This document shows positions 43,068 to 53,400 of a stretch of 64,000 nucleotides of DNA, in pieces. Origin of the DNA: Streptomyces ortus (GTDB lineage: Bacteria > Actinomycetota > Actinomycetes > Streptomycetales > Streptomycetaceae); assembly GCF_026341275.1 (NCBI RefSeq), contig NZ_JAIFZO010000002.1:6044118-6108117 (forward strand), written 5' to 3'. The notes below the pieces were generated by a model. That model saw only the letters and a list, made by a program, of their open reading frames with translations, was not told the origin of the DNA and did no database searches. Both the position numbers and the translations under genes were made by a program. The first letter of the stretch is position 1. Each line of letters starts with the position of its first letter.

Positions 43068-44750
43068 ATGGCACCCTCCCGCATACCTTCACGGCGGCCA
43101 CGAGCCGTCCTGAGAGCGGTCACCGCGACCGCCGCCGCGGCCCTGGTCCTGTCCGCCTGTACGGGTGGCTCGGGCGCCTCGGGCGCCGGTGACACCTCCG
43201 GCAACCAGCTGCTCACCATCCCGCGCGAGGATCTGGCGACGTTCACGCGCAACTTCAACCCGCTCTCCCCGCAGGCCGCCCCCATGACCCTCCAGGCGGT
43301 CTACGAGCCGTTGGCGGTGCACAGCATGGCGGATGCCAAGGACACGCCGTGGCTCGCGACCAAGTGGGAGCAGGCCAAGGACGGCAAGTCCCTCACCTTC
43401 ACGCTGCGCGACGGCGTCAAGTGGTCGGACGGCCAGGCGCTCACCGCCGACGACGTCGTCTACACCTTCGAGCTCCAGAAGAAGGTGCTCGGCGGCTTCG
43501 ACTACCTGGACAAGGTCACCGCGGTCGACGCCCACACGGTGAAATTCTCGTTCAACAAGGCGTTCTCGACCGCCTTCTACGAGATCAGCGGCCACTACAT
43601 TCTGCCGAAGCACATCTGGTCCAAGGTGAAGGACCCGGCGAAGTTCACCAACCCGAACCCGGTCGGCACCGGCCCGTACACCAAGATCGAGAAGTTCCAG
43701 AGCCAGTCGTACGAGCTGCGCAAGAACCCCGACTACTGGCAGCCCGCGAAGCAGCAGATCGCCGGCATCCAGATGCTCGCCTTCTCCGGCAACGACAGCG
43801 CCAACATCGCCTTCACCAACGGCGAGGTGGACTGGACGCAGTCGTTCATCCCGGACATCGAGAAGTCCTTCGTCGCCAAGGACAAGAAGCACAACCACTA
43901 CTGGTTCCCGGCCACCGGCGCCATGATCAACTGGCAGCTGAACACCACCAAGGCCCCCTTCGACGACCCGGCCGTGCGCAAGGCGCTCAGCATGGCCGTC
44001 GACCGCGACCAGATCACCAAGGTCGCGATGAACGGCTACGCCGAACCCGCCGACTGCACGGGCCTGGCCCGTACGTACGACAAGTGGCGCGACACCTCGC
44101 TCGCCGCCTCCTGCACCTGGACGAAGTCCGACGCCGACGCGGCGGCCAAGGCCCTCGACGCGGCCGGCTACAAGGAGAGCGGCGGCAAGCGGAAGCTGAA
44201 GAACGGCAAGAACTTCACGCTCGACATCTCCGTCGGCTCCGCCTCCTCCGACTGGATCTCGGTCGCCAACATCATCAAGCAGGACCTCGCCAAGGTCGGC
44301 ATCACCGCCACCGTGAAGACGCCCGACTGGTCGGCCGTCCAGTCGTCGTACAACACCGGCACCTTCGACACCGGCATCGTGTGGAGCAACAACGGCGCCA
44401 CCCCGTACGAGTACTACCGCGGCGTGATGTCGACCAAGATGGTGCAGCCGGTCGGCAAGCAGGCCACGGAGAACTACCACCGCTTCGGCGACAAGAAGGC
44501 CGACAAGCTCATCGACGCTTTCGCCGCCGCCACGGACGAGAAGACGCAAGCCGAGCAGATGAACGGCCTGCAGCAGCTGTACAACAAGGACGCGCCCGTC
44601 GTCCCGCTGTTCACCGGCCCCGAGTGGGGCGCGTACACGGACGCCCGCTTCACCGGCTGGCCCACCGAAGAGAACCCGTACGCCACCCTCGGCAACCGCA
44701 ACGGCAGCACGATCCTCGTGCTCACGTCGCTGAAGCCCGTCAAGGGCTGA
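43068..44750 (+). CDS. ABC transporter substrate-binding lipoprotein (SBP family 5)
   Basis: A 560-residue lipoprotein with a signal peptide ending in the lipobox LVLSAC near residue 29. It has the extracellular SBP_bac_5 fold of Opp/Dpp/cellobiose-type receptors: LTFTLRDGVKWSDGQALTADDVVYTFE (quoted in part near residue 115), NPVGTGPY and AVRKALSMAVDRDQI. A GAAGAGAGGAA stretch precedes the ATG. It is the receptor of the downstream permease/ATPase set. SBP family 5 members mostly bind peptides, but some bind oligosaccharides. The GH32 genes in the same locus make fructo-oligosaccharides the leading candidate. Confidence 0.9.
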   Translation: MAPSRIPSRRPRAVLRAVTATAAAALVLSACTGGSGASGAGDTSGNQLLTIPREDLATFTRNFNPLSPQAAPMTLQAVYEPLAVHSMADAKDTPWLATKWEQAKDGKSLTFTLRDGVKWSDGQALTADDVVYTFELQKKVLGGFDYLDKVTAVDAHTVKFSFNKAFSTAFYEISGHYILPKHIWSKVKDPAKFTNPNPVGTGPYTKIEKFQSQSYELRKNPDYWQPAKQQIAGIQMLAFSGNDSANIAFTNGEVDWTQSFIPDIEKSFVAKDKKHNHYWFPATGAMINWQLNTTKAPFDDPAVRKALSMAVDRDQITKVAMNGYAEPADCTGLARTYDKWRDTSLAASCTWTKSDADAAAKALDAAGYKESGGKRKLKNGKNFTLDISVGSASSDWISVANIIKQDLAKVGITATVKTPDWSAVQSSYNTGTFDTGIVWSNNGATPYEYYRGVMSTKMVQPVGKQATENYHRFGDKKADKLIDAFAAATDEKTQAEQMNGLQQLYNKDAPVVPLFTGPEWGAYTDARFTGWPTEENPYATLGNRNGSTILVLTSLKPVKG

Positions 44751-44831
44751 CGCACGGACCGGCGGTCGTCCTCCTCCCCGGACGGCCGCCCTCACCGCCC
44801 CTCCCGCACTCCCTCGACAGGAGCACGACCC

Positions 44832-45809
44832 GTGCGTCTCATCCTGCGCAACCTGGGGTTCTATCTGCTCGCCTTCTGGGCCTCCATCACCCTGAACTTC
44901 GTTCTCCCGCGCTTCATGCCGGGCGACCCGGTCTCCCGGATGTTCGCGCAGGCCCAGGGCACGATGCAGCCCGACCAGATAGCCCAGTTGCGGAAACTCT
45001 TCGGCCTCGACAACCGCCCCCTCTGGGAGCAGTACGTCTCCTACGTCAAGAGCGTCTTCACCGGCGACCTCGGCATCTCCATCACCCGCTTCCCCACGCC
45101 GGTCACCGACGTGATCGGCTCGCAGATCGGCTGGACCCTGCTGCTCGGCGGCGTCGCGCTCGTCATCGCGGCCGTGCTCGGCAACCTGCTCGGCATCGTC
45201 GCCGCCTGGCGGCGCGGCGGCGTCCTCGACTCCGCCTTCCCACCCCTGCTGATCTTCGTCGGCTCGTTCCCGTACTTCTGGCTGGCGATGGGCGCGCTGT
45301 ACCTGTTCGGGGTGAGCCTCGGCTGGTTCCCCATGCGGCACGCCTACGACGTCGGACTGACCCCCGGCTTCAACGCCGAGTTCGTCTCCAACGTCGCCAC
45401 CCACCTGGTGCTGCCCGGGCTGACCATCGTGCTGGTCTCCATCGGCGGCTGGATGCTCGGTATGCGCAACACCATGATCGCCACGGCGGCCGAGGACTAC
45501 ATCACGATGGCCGAGGCGAAGGGGCTCAGCCCCTCGCGGATCATGTTCCGCTACGCCGCCCGCAACGCCCTGCTGCCCTCCGTCACCAACTTCGGCATGG
45601 CGCTCGGCTTTGTCGTCGGCGGCGCCCTGCTCACCGAGGTCGTGTTCGCCTACCCAGGCATCGGCTACCAGCTGCTGATGGCCGTCCAGGGCCTGGACTA
45701 CCCGCTGATGCAGGGCATCTTCCTGACGATCACGGCCGCGGTACTGGTCGCGAACTTCCTCGTCGACCTCGTCTACGTCCGCCTCGACCCGCGCGTCCGC
45801 GTCCGCTGA
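44832..45809 (+). CDS. ABC transporter permease, DppB/OppB type
   Basis: A 325-residue integral membrane protein with six predicted TM segments. The N-terminal signature is SITLNFVLPRFMPGDPV, and the EAA loop is MAEAKGLSPSRIMFRYAARNALLP near residues 228-250. The GTG at 44832 is used, 81 bases after the binding protein gene. It pairs with the DppC-type permease that begins 14 bases after its stop. Confidence 0.9.
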   Translation: MRLILRNLGFYLLAFWASITLNFVLPRFMPGDPVSRMFAQAQGTMQPDQIAQLRKLFGLDNRPLWEQYVSYVKSVFTGDLGISITRFPTPVTDVIGSQIGWTLLLGGVALVIAAVLGNLLGIVAAWRRGGVLDSAFPPLLIFVGSFPYFWLAMGALYLFGVSLGWFPMRHAYDVGLTPGFNAEFVSNVATHLVLPGLTIVLVSIGGWMLGMRNTMIATAAEDYITMAEAKGLSPSRIMFRYAARNALLPSVTNFGMALGFVVGGALLTEVVFAYPGIGYQLLMAVQGLDYPLMQGIFLTITAAVLVANFLVDLVYVRLDPRVRVR

Positions 45810-45823
45810 AGGAGGTTGCCGAC

Positions 45824-46753
45824 ATGACCGCCATCGAGATCGCGACGGCCACCACGCCGACCACCCCCGTGCGCACCACCCGTCGGCGCGGACTGCTGCG
45901 CCAGCTCATCGACAGCAAGAAGGCGTTGACCGGGCTGATCCTGCTGGCTCTCTTCGCGCTGCTGGCCCTGCTCGCGTCCGTCCTGGTACCGGGCGACCCG
46001 TCGCTCATCAACTCCACGGGCAGCCAGGCTCCCTCGGCCGCGCACTGGCTCGGTACGACCGCCAAGGGGCAGGACGTGCTCGCCCTCACCCTGTGGGGTG
46101 CGCGCAGCTCCCTCTTCGTCGGGTTCACCGTAGGGCTCGTGGCGACCGCGGTCGCCATCCTCGTCGGCCTGGCGTCCGCGTACTTCGGCCGCATCATGGA
46201 CGACGCGCTGACCCTGGTCACCAACATCTTCCTGCTGCTGCCCGGCCTCCCGCTGCTCATCATCCTGGCCGCGTTCCTGCCGCCCGGCACCTCCACCGTG
46301 ATCCTGGTCCTCGTCGTCACCGGCTGGGCGGGCTCGGCCCGGGTCCTGCGCGCGCAGGCCAAGTCGATCCGCGGCAAGGACTTCGTGGCCGCCGCCGTCG
46401 TCACCGGCGAGCGCCCGCTGCGGATCATGTTCCGCGAGATCCTGCCCAACATGGCGTCCGTGGTGATGACCACGCTGCTCGGCTGCGTGATCTTCGGCAT
46501 CGGCGCCCAGGCCGGCCTGGAGTTCCTCGGCCTCGGCGACAGCAGCGTCGTCAGCTGGGGCACCAACCTGTACTGGGCCAGCAACGACGGCGCGCTGATG
46601 ACGGGCACATGGTGGGCCTTCGTCCCCTCCGGACTGTGCATCGCCCTCGTCGCCTTCGCACTCGCGCTGGTCAACTACGCGGTCGACGAGATCACCAACC
46701 CGAGGCTGCGCAACCGCCGTGCCCGTCGTGCCCGCCGTGAGAGGAAGGGCTGA
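45824..46753 (+). CDS. ABC transporter permease, DppC/OppC type
   Basis: A 309-residue protein with an N-terminal cytoplasmic stretch, TM1 near residues 33-55, the OppC-type signature HWLGTTAKGQDVLALTLWGARSS near residues 73-95, and an EAA loop with GKDFVAAAVVTGERPLRIMFREILPN (quoted in part). It ends in an Arg-rich tail. The AAGGAGG ribosome binding site is near perfect. It forms the translocation channel with the upstream permease. Confidence 0.9.
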   Translation: MTAIEIATATTPTTPVRTTRRRGLLRQLIDSKKALTGLILLALFALLALLASVLVPGDPSLINSTGSQAPSAAHWLGTTAKGQDVLALTLWGARSSLFVGFTVGLVATAVAILVGLASAYFGRIMDDALTLVTNIFLLLPGLPLLIILAAFLPPGTSTVILVLVVTGWAGSARVLRAQAKSIRGKDFVAAAVVTGERPLRIMFREILPNMASVVMTTLLGCVIFGIGAQAGLEFLGLGDSSVVSWGTNLYWASNDGALMTGTWWAFVPSGLCIALVAFALALVNYAVDEITNPRLRNRRARRARRERKG

Positions 46754-46756
46754 GCC

Positions 46757-47710
46757 ATGGAACCCGTACTTGAGGTGAACGGCCTGCGCGTCGAATACCG
46801 CGGCGACGGACGCACCGTCGTGGGCGCCGACAACGTTTCCTTCTCCATCGGCGCCGGAGAGGTCTTCGGCCTCGCCGGGGAGTCCGGCTGCGGCAAGTCG
46901 ACCATCGCCAACGCGGTGATGCGGCTGCTCAAGCCCCCGGCGGAGATCACCGCTGGCAGCATCCGCTTCCAGGGCAGGGACATCCTCGCCCTGAACGAAC
47001 GGGAGCTGCGCGCCTTCCGGTGGCGGGAAATCGCCATGGTCTTCCAGTCGGCGATGAACTCGCTCAACCCCGTCCTGACCATCGGCGAGCAGATCGTCGA
47101 CATCTTCACCACCCACGAGCGGATGAAGAGGAGGACCGCGCGGGAGCGGGCCGGCGAGCTGCTGGAGCTGGTCGGCATCGACCCGGGAAGGCTGAAGGCG
47201 TACCCGCACCAGCTCTCCGGCGGTATGCGCCAGCGCGTGGTCATCGCCATGGCCGTCGCACTCCACCCCCGGCTGTTGATCATGGACGAGCCGACCACCG
47301 CGCTCGACGTGGTCGTGCAGCAGGAGATCATGGCGCAGATCCGCGACCTCCAGCGGGAGCTGGGCTTCTCCATCCTCTTCATCACCCACGACATGTCCCT
47401 GATGATCGAGCTGTCGGACCGCATGGGCGTGATGTACGGCGGACGGATCGTCGAACTCGCCGACGCCAAGGACCTGTTCGCGGGACCGCTCCACCCCTAC
47501 ACCGAGGCGCTGATGAACGCCTTCCCGCCGCTGACCGGCCCGCGCCAGGAGCTCACCGGCCTCTTCGACGCCCCGCGCACCGCCGACAGCTGCGGCTTCC
47601 ACGTCAGCTGTCCCGAGGACCGCTCGGACTGTTCCATGAACATCCCCGACCTGCGCGAGATCGCCCCCGGCCGGTGGGCGGCCCAGAGTGCCGAGGGAGC
47701 CCCACGATGA
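46757..47710 (+). CDS. ABC transporter ATP-binding protein, DppD/OppD type
   Basis: A 317-residue ATPase with Walker A GESGCGKST near residue 41, Q-loop MVFQSAMNSLNPV, signature LSGGMRQR, Walker B LLIMDEP and switch ITHD. The oligopeptide-transporter C-terminal extension carries Cys residues (SCGFHVSCPEDRSDCS), matching the family's Cys-rich tail. It starts three bases after the DppC stop and overlaps the next ATPase gene by four bases. Confidence 0.9.
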   Translation: MEPVLEVNGLRVEYRGDGRTVVGADNVSFSIGAGEVFGLAGESGCGKSTIANAVMRLLKPPAEITAGSIRFQGRDILALNERELRAFRWREIAMVFQSAMNSLNPVLTIGEQIVDIFTTHERMKRRTARERAGELLELVGIDPGRLKAYPHQLSGGMRQRVVIAMAVALHPRLLIMDEPTTALDVVVQQEIMAQIRDLQRELGFSILFITHDMSLMIELSDRMGVMYGGRIVELADAKDLFAGPLHPYTEALMNAFPPLTGPRQELTGLFDAPRTADSCGFHVSCPEDRSDCSMNIPDLREIAPGRWAAQSAEGAPR

Positions 47711-48780
47711 CCCAGCCCCTGCTGTCCGTACGCGGTCTGACCAAGGACTTCCAGGTCGGCACCGTCTTCTCCCGGCGCCGCGTCCGTGCCGTCAACGACG
47801 TGTCCTTCGACCTGCCGGCCGGCCGGATCACCGCGCTGGTCGGCGAGTCCGGCAGCGGCAAGTCCACCATCGCCCGCTGCCTCGCCCGCCTCGAACAGCC
47901 TTCCACCGGACAGGTGCTGCTCGACGGCGAGGACGTCCTGCGCACCGAGCGGCGCCGGGCGTCACGGGCGTACCGCCGCAAGGTCCAGATGGTCTTCCAG
48001 GACCCCTTCGGCTCACTCAACCCCGTCCACCGCATCGAGCACTTCCTCACCCGGGCCCTCGTCCTGCACGGCCACTCCGCCACACCGGAGGCGCTGCGCG
48101 AGCTGATCACAACGGTCGGCCTGACCGAGGACATGCTCCAGTCCTACCCGCACGAACTCTCCGGCGGCCAGCGTCAGCGCGTCTCCATCGCCCGCGCGCT
48201 GGCGGTGGAACCGCGCCTCATCCTGGCCGACGAACCGACGTCCATGCTGGACGTCTCCGTACGCGTCGGCGTGCTCAACCTGATGCGGCGCCTGCGCGAC
48301 GAGCGGAACATCGCCATGCTCTACATCACGCACGACCTGGGCTCCGCCCGCTACCTCGCCGACACCACGATGGTCATGTTCGCCGGTGAACTCGTCGAGG
48401 GCGGCGACGCGTTGGCCGTCATGGACGCCCCCGCCCACCCCTACACCCGCCTGCTGCTGTCCGCCGTACCCGACCCCGAACGGACCGGCAGCTACGACCC
48501 CGTCGAGCGGGCCAGGCTCCGCGAGGCGATCCTCAACCCCACGTTCTGCCCCTACGGCGACGACGGGACGTGCAGCCGCACCGACCCCGTCCGCCACATC
48601 GTCGGCGAAGCGAGATGGGGGTCCCCCCGGCCGGAGGCTGGGGGAGGCCAGCCCCACTGGGTGCGCTGCCATTTGCGCGCACCCGCCTCCGACATCGCCC
48701 GCCGCGTCCTGAAGGCCACCGACCGACCGGACGGCGAGGCCACCGACGCCACCGAGAAAGCGGAGACCACCGCCGCATGA
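47707..48780 (+). CDS. ABC transporter ATP-binding protein, DppF/OppF type
   Basis: A 357-residue ATPase with GESGSGKST, MVFQDPFGSLNPVH, LSGGQRQR and LILADEP motifs, and a C-terminal extension with Cys residues (FCPYGDDGTCSR, VRCHL). Between GEAR and QPHWVRCHL an extra GC-rich stretch (48614-48646) resembles a short interspersed Streptomyces repeat and inserts about 11 residues in frame. It overlaps the GH32 gene by four bases (ATGA), so transport and hydrolysis genes are translationally coupled. Confidence 0.9.
   Translation: MTQPLLSVRGLTKDFQVGTVFSRRRVRAVNDVSFDLPAGRITALVGESGSGKSTIARCLARLEQPSTGQVLLDGEDVLRTERRRASRAYRRKVQMVFQDPFGSLNPVHRIEHFLTRALVLHGHSATPEALRELITTVGLTEDMLQSYPHELSGGQRQRVSIARALAVEPRLILADEPTSMLDVSVRVGVLNLMRRLRDERNIAMLYITHDLGSARYLADTTMVMFAGELVEGGDALAVMDAPAHPYTRLLLSAVPDPERTGSYDPVERARLREAILNPTFCPYGDDGTCSRTDPVRHIVGEARWGSPRPEAGGGQPHWVRCHLRAPASDIARRVLKATDRPDGEATDATEKAETTAA
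48614..48646 (+). repeat. interspersed-repeat-like insert in DppF-type gene
   Basis: GATGGGGGTCCCCCCGGCCG, then GAGGCTGGGGGAG, is an imperfect hairpin sequence like short repeats I recall as common between Streptomyces genes. Here it lies inside a coding region and keeps the frame. Confidence 0.5.
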
Positions 48781-50321
48781 CCCACGACCTCACCCTCCCC
48801 TCCGGCAGCCACACCGCCGAGGGGCTGGCCGAACGCGCCCTGCGCGACCCCCACCGCCCCCGCTTCCACTTCACCTCGCCCGGCGGCTGGCTGAACGACC
48901 CCAACGGCCTGAGCCACTGGAACGGCGTCTACCACCTCTTCTACCAGTACAACCCGCTCTCAGCCGCCCACCACCGCATCCACTGGGGCCACGCCACCAG
49001 TACCGACCTCGTCCACTGGACCGACGAACCGGTCGCCCTCGTCCCCGGCACCGACGGCCCGGACCGCGACGGCTGCTGGTCCGGCGTCCTGGTCGACGAC
49101 GGCGGTGTGCCCACGCTCGTCTACTCGGGCAGGCACGGCGAGCAAGAACTCCCGTGCGTGGCCAGGGGATCAGCGGATCTGCGGTACTGGACCAAGGACC
49201 CGGCCAACCCCGTCATCACCGCCCCACCCGAGGACATCGACATCACGGCCTTCCGTGACCACTGCGTCTGGCGGGAGGGCTCCGGCGAGAACCAGGTGTG
49301 GCGGCAGCTGGTGGGCTCGGGAATCCGGGGCGCCGGCGGAACGGCCTTCCTGTACGAATCCGACGACCTGCGCAGCTGGCGCTACGTCGGCCCCCTGCTG
49401 ACCGGCGACGCCTCGCAGAACCGGGGCGAACTCGACTGGACCGGCACGATGTGGGAGTGCGTCGACCTCTTCCGGCTCGGCGAGGGCGACGAGGCGGGCA
49501 GCACCGACGCGCTGGTCTTCTCCGCCTGGGACGAGGGCACCACCCACCACCCCCTGTACTGGACCGGCCGCTACCAGGGCGACACCTTCACCACGACCGC
49601 CCTCCACCGCCTCGACTACGGCGAACGCTACTTCTACGCCCCCCAGTCCACCCGCGACGAGCACGGCCGCCGCATCATGTTCGGCTGGCTCCAGGAGGGC
49701 CGGACGGACGAGGCGAACGCGCAGGCCGGCTGGTGCGGTGTGATGTCCCTGCCGAGGGTCGTCACGCTCGCCACGGACGGCGGCCTGCATCAGGCCCCTG
49801 TGCCGGAGCTGACCGAGCTGCGGCGGGAGCGCGTAGAGGTGGCTCCGGGCCGGCCGGCCGGCCCGTACACCCGGCTGCACGCCGTGCGCGGGGACCAGCT
49901 GGACATCGAGACGACCCTGCGCCTCGCCCCCGGAGCGACCGCCCGGCTCGTGGTCCGCGAGACACCGGACGGCGCGGAACGCACGGTCGTGGAGGTGAGC
50001 CGGGCGCACGACGGAGCGAGCGGCACGCTCCGTCTGCACCGCGAGACCAGCAGCCTCGACCCTTCGGTCGACACCGAACCCCGTTACGGCACACTGCCGT
50101 TGGACCCCGACGGGCGGGTCGACCTGCGGGTCCTCGTCGACCACTCCGCACTGGAGATCTTCGCCAACGGGCGTGCGCTGACAGCCCGCATCTACCCCAC
50201 CCGCCCGGACGAGGCAGTAGGCGTCGGTATCGGTGCCGACGGCGACGTGACCCTGGAGCGGTTCGACGCCTGGCGGATGGCGTCGGCCTTCACCGACGGA
50301 CCCCGGCCGCTCTGGCCGTGA
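48777..50321 (+). CDS. cytoplasmic GH32 beta-fructosidase
   Basis: A 514-residue glycoside hydrolase family 32 enzyme. WLNDPNG gives nucleophile Asp41. The FRDP-type motif appears as FRDH at residues 159-162, keeping the transition-state Asp161. WEC at 226-228 gives acid/base Glu227. The C-terminal beta-sandwich begins near residue 370 (VDLRVLVDHSALEIFANGR). There is no signal peptide, so it should cleave imported sucrose, levan- or inulin-type oligosaccharides in the cytoplasm. Its ATG overlaps the ATPase stop. Confidence 0.92.
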   Translation: MTHDLTLPSGSHTAEGLAERALRDPHRPRFHFTSPGGWLNDPNGLSHWNGVYHLFYQYNPLSAAHHRIHWGHATSTDLVHWTDEPVALVPGTDGPDRDGCWSGVLVDDGGVPTLVYSGRHGEQELPCVARGSADLRYWTKDPANPVITAPPEDIDITAFRDHCVWREGSGENQVWRQLVGSGIRGAGGTAFLYESDDLRSWRYVGPLLTGDASQNRGELDWTGTMWECVDLFRLGEGDEAGSTDALVFSAWDEGTTHHPLYWTGRYQGDTFTTTALHRLDYGERYFYAPQSTRDEHGRRIMFGWLQEGRTDEANAQAGWCGVMSLPRVVTLATDGGLHQAPVPELTELRRERVEVAPGRPAGPYTRLHAVRGDQLDIETTLRLAPGATARLVVRETPDGAERTVVEVSRAHDGASGTLRLHRETSSLDPSVDTEPRYGTLPLDPDGRVDLRVLVDHSALEIFANGRALTARIYPTRPDEAVGVGIGADGDVTLERFDAWRMASAFTDGPRPLWP

Positions 50322-50336
50322 CGGTCTTACACACGA

Positions 50337-50373
50337 CCACGGCCCGCGGGGTGAACGTCTCCCCGGGCCGTGG
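50337..50373. terminator. imperfect hairpin between the two GH32 genes
   Basis: CCACGGCCC...GGGG pairs with CCCCGGGCCGTGG around a 9-base loop, with a small bulge. It may terminate or attenuate the transporter-GH32 transcript before the secreted enzyme gene, or stabilise the upstream mRNA. Confidence 0.55.
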
Positions 50374-50405
50374 CCCACCTTCCCCTGCTCTCCTCAGGAG
50401 CTGCC

Positions 50406-53400
50406 ATGAGCGTGTCCCGCCGTACCCTCCTGCTCGCCGGAGGAACCGCCGCCACCCTGCTGCCTCTCGGAGGCGTCCTCCCCGCAGCACAGGCCGTCAC
50501 GCCGAGCGCCGCCGGAGCGACCCCCGCCGCCACCCCGATGCCCGACCCCATCCCCGTCACCGGCAGCTGGACCCGCACCTCCGACGGCGGCCAGAAGGCG
50601 ACCGTCCGCCGTCGCAGGCCCGCCCTCGCCCTGTCCGAGCAGCAACTCGCGGCCAAGGGCACGTACGCGGCCCGCGTCACGCCCCAATCCTCCTCCGCCA
50701 TAGGCGCGTTGGTGTTCCGGGCAGCCCTGGACGGCTCGACCGGATACGCGGTCGCCCTCGACCCCGGCCGCGCCCGCATACGGCTCTACGATCTGGCCGG
50801 CGGTGACACACTCGCCACCGCTCCGCTTCCGGGCACGCGGGCCGGCCAGCCCCATGACCTCGAAGTGGCAGTCGACGGACCGAAGTTGACGGTGCGCGTC
50901 GACGGCAAGCGGCTCCTCCACACCGAGGACCACCGCCACGACACCGGCTCGGTGGGCCTGCTCGTCCAGGACGGCACGGTCACCTTCGGCCCGCCCTCCC
51001 TCTCCTTGGTCACCACCAACCTCACCGGCTGGACCACGAGCGGCGGTACCTGGACGGCGAGTCCGCTGGGCTGGCGCGCGGCCCCGCCCCAGGGAGCCAC
51101 CGCCCGCGCCCTCACCACGACCAAGGCGTACGACACCGCGCTCCAGGCCGACCTGCTCCTGCACGACGCCTCCGCCGTCGCCGCACTGCTGGTGCGCACC
51201 GACGCCACGGCCACGCACGGCTACGGCATCCAGATCGACGCGGCCCAGGGCAGACTGAGGCTCTACCGCATCGACGGCAACGTCACCCTCGGCACGTACG
51301 CGACCACCATCAAGGCCGACACGGTCTACCGCGTGCGCCTCGAAGCCGAACACGACGAACTGCGCGTGCACTGGCAGACCAACTTCCTCACTCCCGACGG
51401 CTACAGCCCCGTCATCACCGCCCAGGACTCCACCCACACCAAGGGCAGACTCGCCGTCACGGCATCGGCCGGAGCGGTGTCCTTCGAGAACATCGCCGCG
51501 GCCGACCTCGCCACCGACCTCCAGGGCTGGACGGCCCGCTCCGGCACCTGGACCCCCGACCTGCGCGGCATCCGCGGCGAGAACGGCCTGCGCACGGCCC
51601 CCTTCACCGACGGCGACCTGGTGGCGAGGGCCGACGTCACACCCGGCGGCCCCTCCTCCTCGGCCGGCCTCGTCCTGCGCGCGTCCGCGAACGGCTCCGG
51701 CGGCTACGAAGCCCGCCTGGAAGCCGGCCGCAACTCCGTCGTCCTGCTGGACCGCTCCTCCGGCGCCCGCCTCGCCTCCGCTGCCGGCCCGGTCCGGCGC
51801 ATCGCCTCCGGTGGCACCTATCGCGTCGAGGTCCGAGCGACAAGCAGGACGATCGAGGTGTACGTGGACGGCGTACGGGCGCTGAAAATCCGCGTGTCCC
51901 GCACCACGGGCGCCACCGTCGGCACCACGGCAGCGCACGGGACGTCGTACTTCCAGAACGTCGAAGTCCACAGCACCGCCGACTACTTCACCGATCCATA
52001 CCGCCCCACATACCACTACTCCCAGCTCACCGGCTCCACCAGCGACCCCAACGGCCTGGTGTACTACGACGGCGAATACCACCTCTTCCACCAGGACCAG
52101 GGCCGCTGGGCGCACGCGGTCAGCACCGACCTCGTCCACTGGCAGGCCCTGCCGATCGCCCTGCCGTGGAACGAGTACGGAAACTGCTGGTCGGGCTCAG
52201 CGGTCGTGGACGCGGACGACACCTCCGGCTTCTTCGGCGGCGGCTCGGGCCTGATCGCGTACTACACCAGCTACCACCCGGACAAGCCGGGCGGAAACGC
52301 GAGCGTGCGCATCGCGTACAGCAAGGACAAGGGCCGCTCGTGGCAGTGGCACGGCGGCTCGACCCCGGCCGTGCAGAACCCGGGCGGCCCCGACGCCGGC
52401 TGGACCTTCCGCGACCCGAAGGTCATCCGCGACGAGGCTCACGACCAGTGGCTGATGGTCGTCTCCGGCGGCGACCACATCCGCTTCCTCACCTCCACCG
52501 ACCTCCTCACCTGGGCCCAGGTCAGCTCCTTCGGCTACGGCGACTGGGCCACGCCCGGCGTCTGGGAGTGCCCCGACTTCTTCCCGCTGCCGGTCGACGG
52601 TGACAAGGACAAGGTGAAGTGGGTCCTCACCCTGAGCACCGGTGCCGTACGCGCCACGAACGGCTCGGCCGCCCAGTACTTCACGGGTGAGTGGAACGGC
52701 ACCGGTTTCACCCCCGGGCAGAAGGCCGGCACGGTCCTGCGCGCCGACTCCGGCCGTGACTACTACGCCGCCATGTCCTTCTACGGCCTGCCCGGCCACC
52801 GCCGCGTCTGGCTCGGCTGGATGAGCAACTGGGACTACCCCTTCAGCGCCCCGACCGGCGGCTGGAACGGCCAGCTGAGCACCCCGCGCGAACTGACCCT
52901 GACGGACACCGCCGACGGTGTACGCCTGGCGCAGCGCCCGGTCCCGGAGCTGGTCACGCTGCGCACGTCCACCACGACCCGTGACAACCTCGCCGTCGGC
53001 CCCGACTCCGCGAACCCGCTCGCGGGAGTCCGGGGCATCGCCTACGAGATCGAGGCCGAGATCATCCTCGGTACCGCCAAGGAGATCGGATTCCGGCTCC
53101 GGACCGACGACGACCAGCACACGGCAGTCGGATACGACGCCGAGGTCCAGGAACTGTTCGTGGACCGCTCGGCATCGGGCCCGAGCGACTTCACGCAGTA
53201 CTTCACGGGCCGCACCACCGCGCCGATGAAGACGGCCGACGGCCGCGTGACCCTGCGCGTGTACGTCGACTCGTCCTCGGTCGAGGCGTTCGGCGCGGAC
53301 GGACGGGCCGCCGTGACCAGCCTGATCCTCCCCGGCCCGGACGCCGACGGCATGGCCTTCTACGCCAAGGGCGGCACCGCACACATCGACTCGCTCAAGG

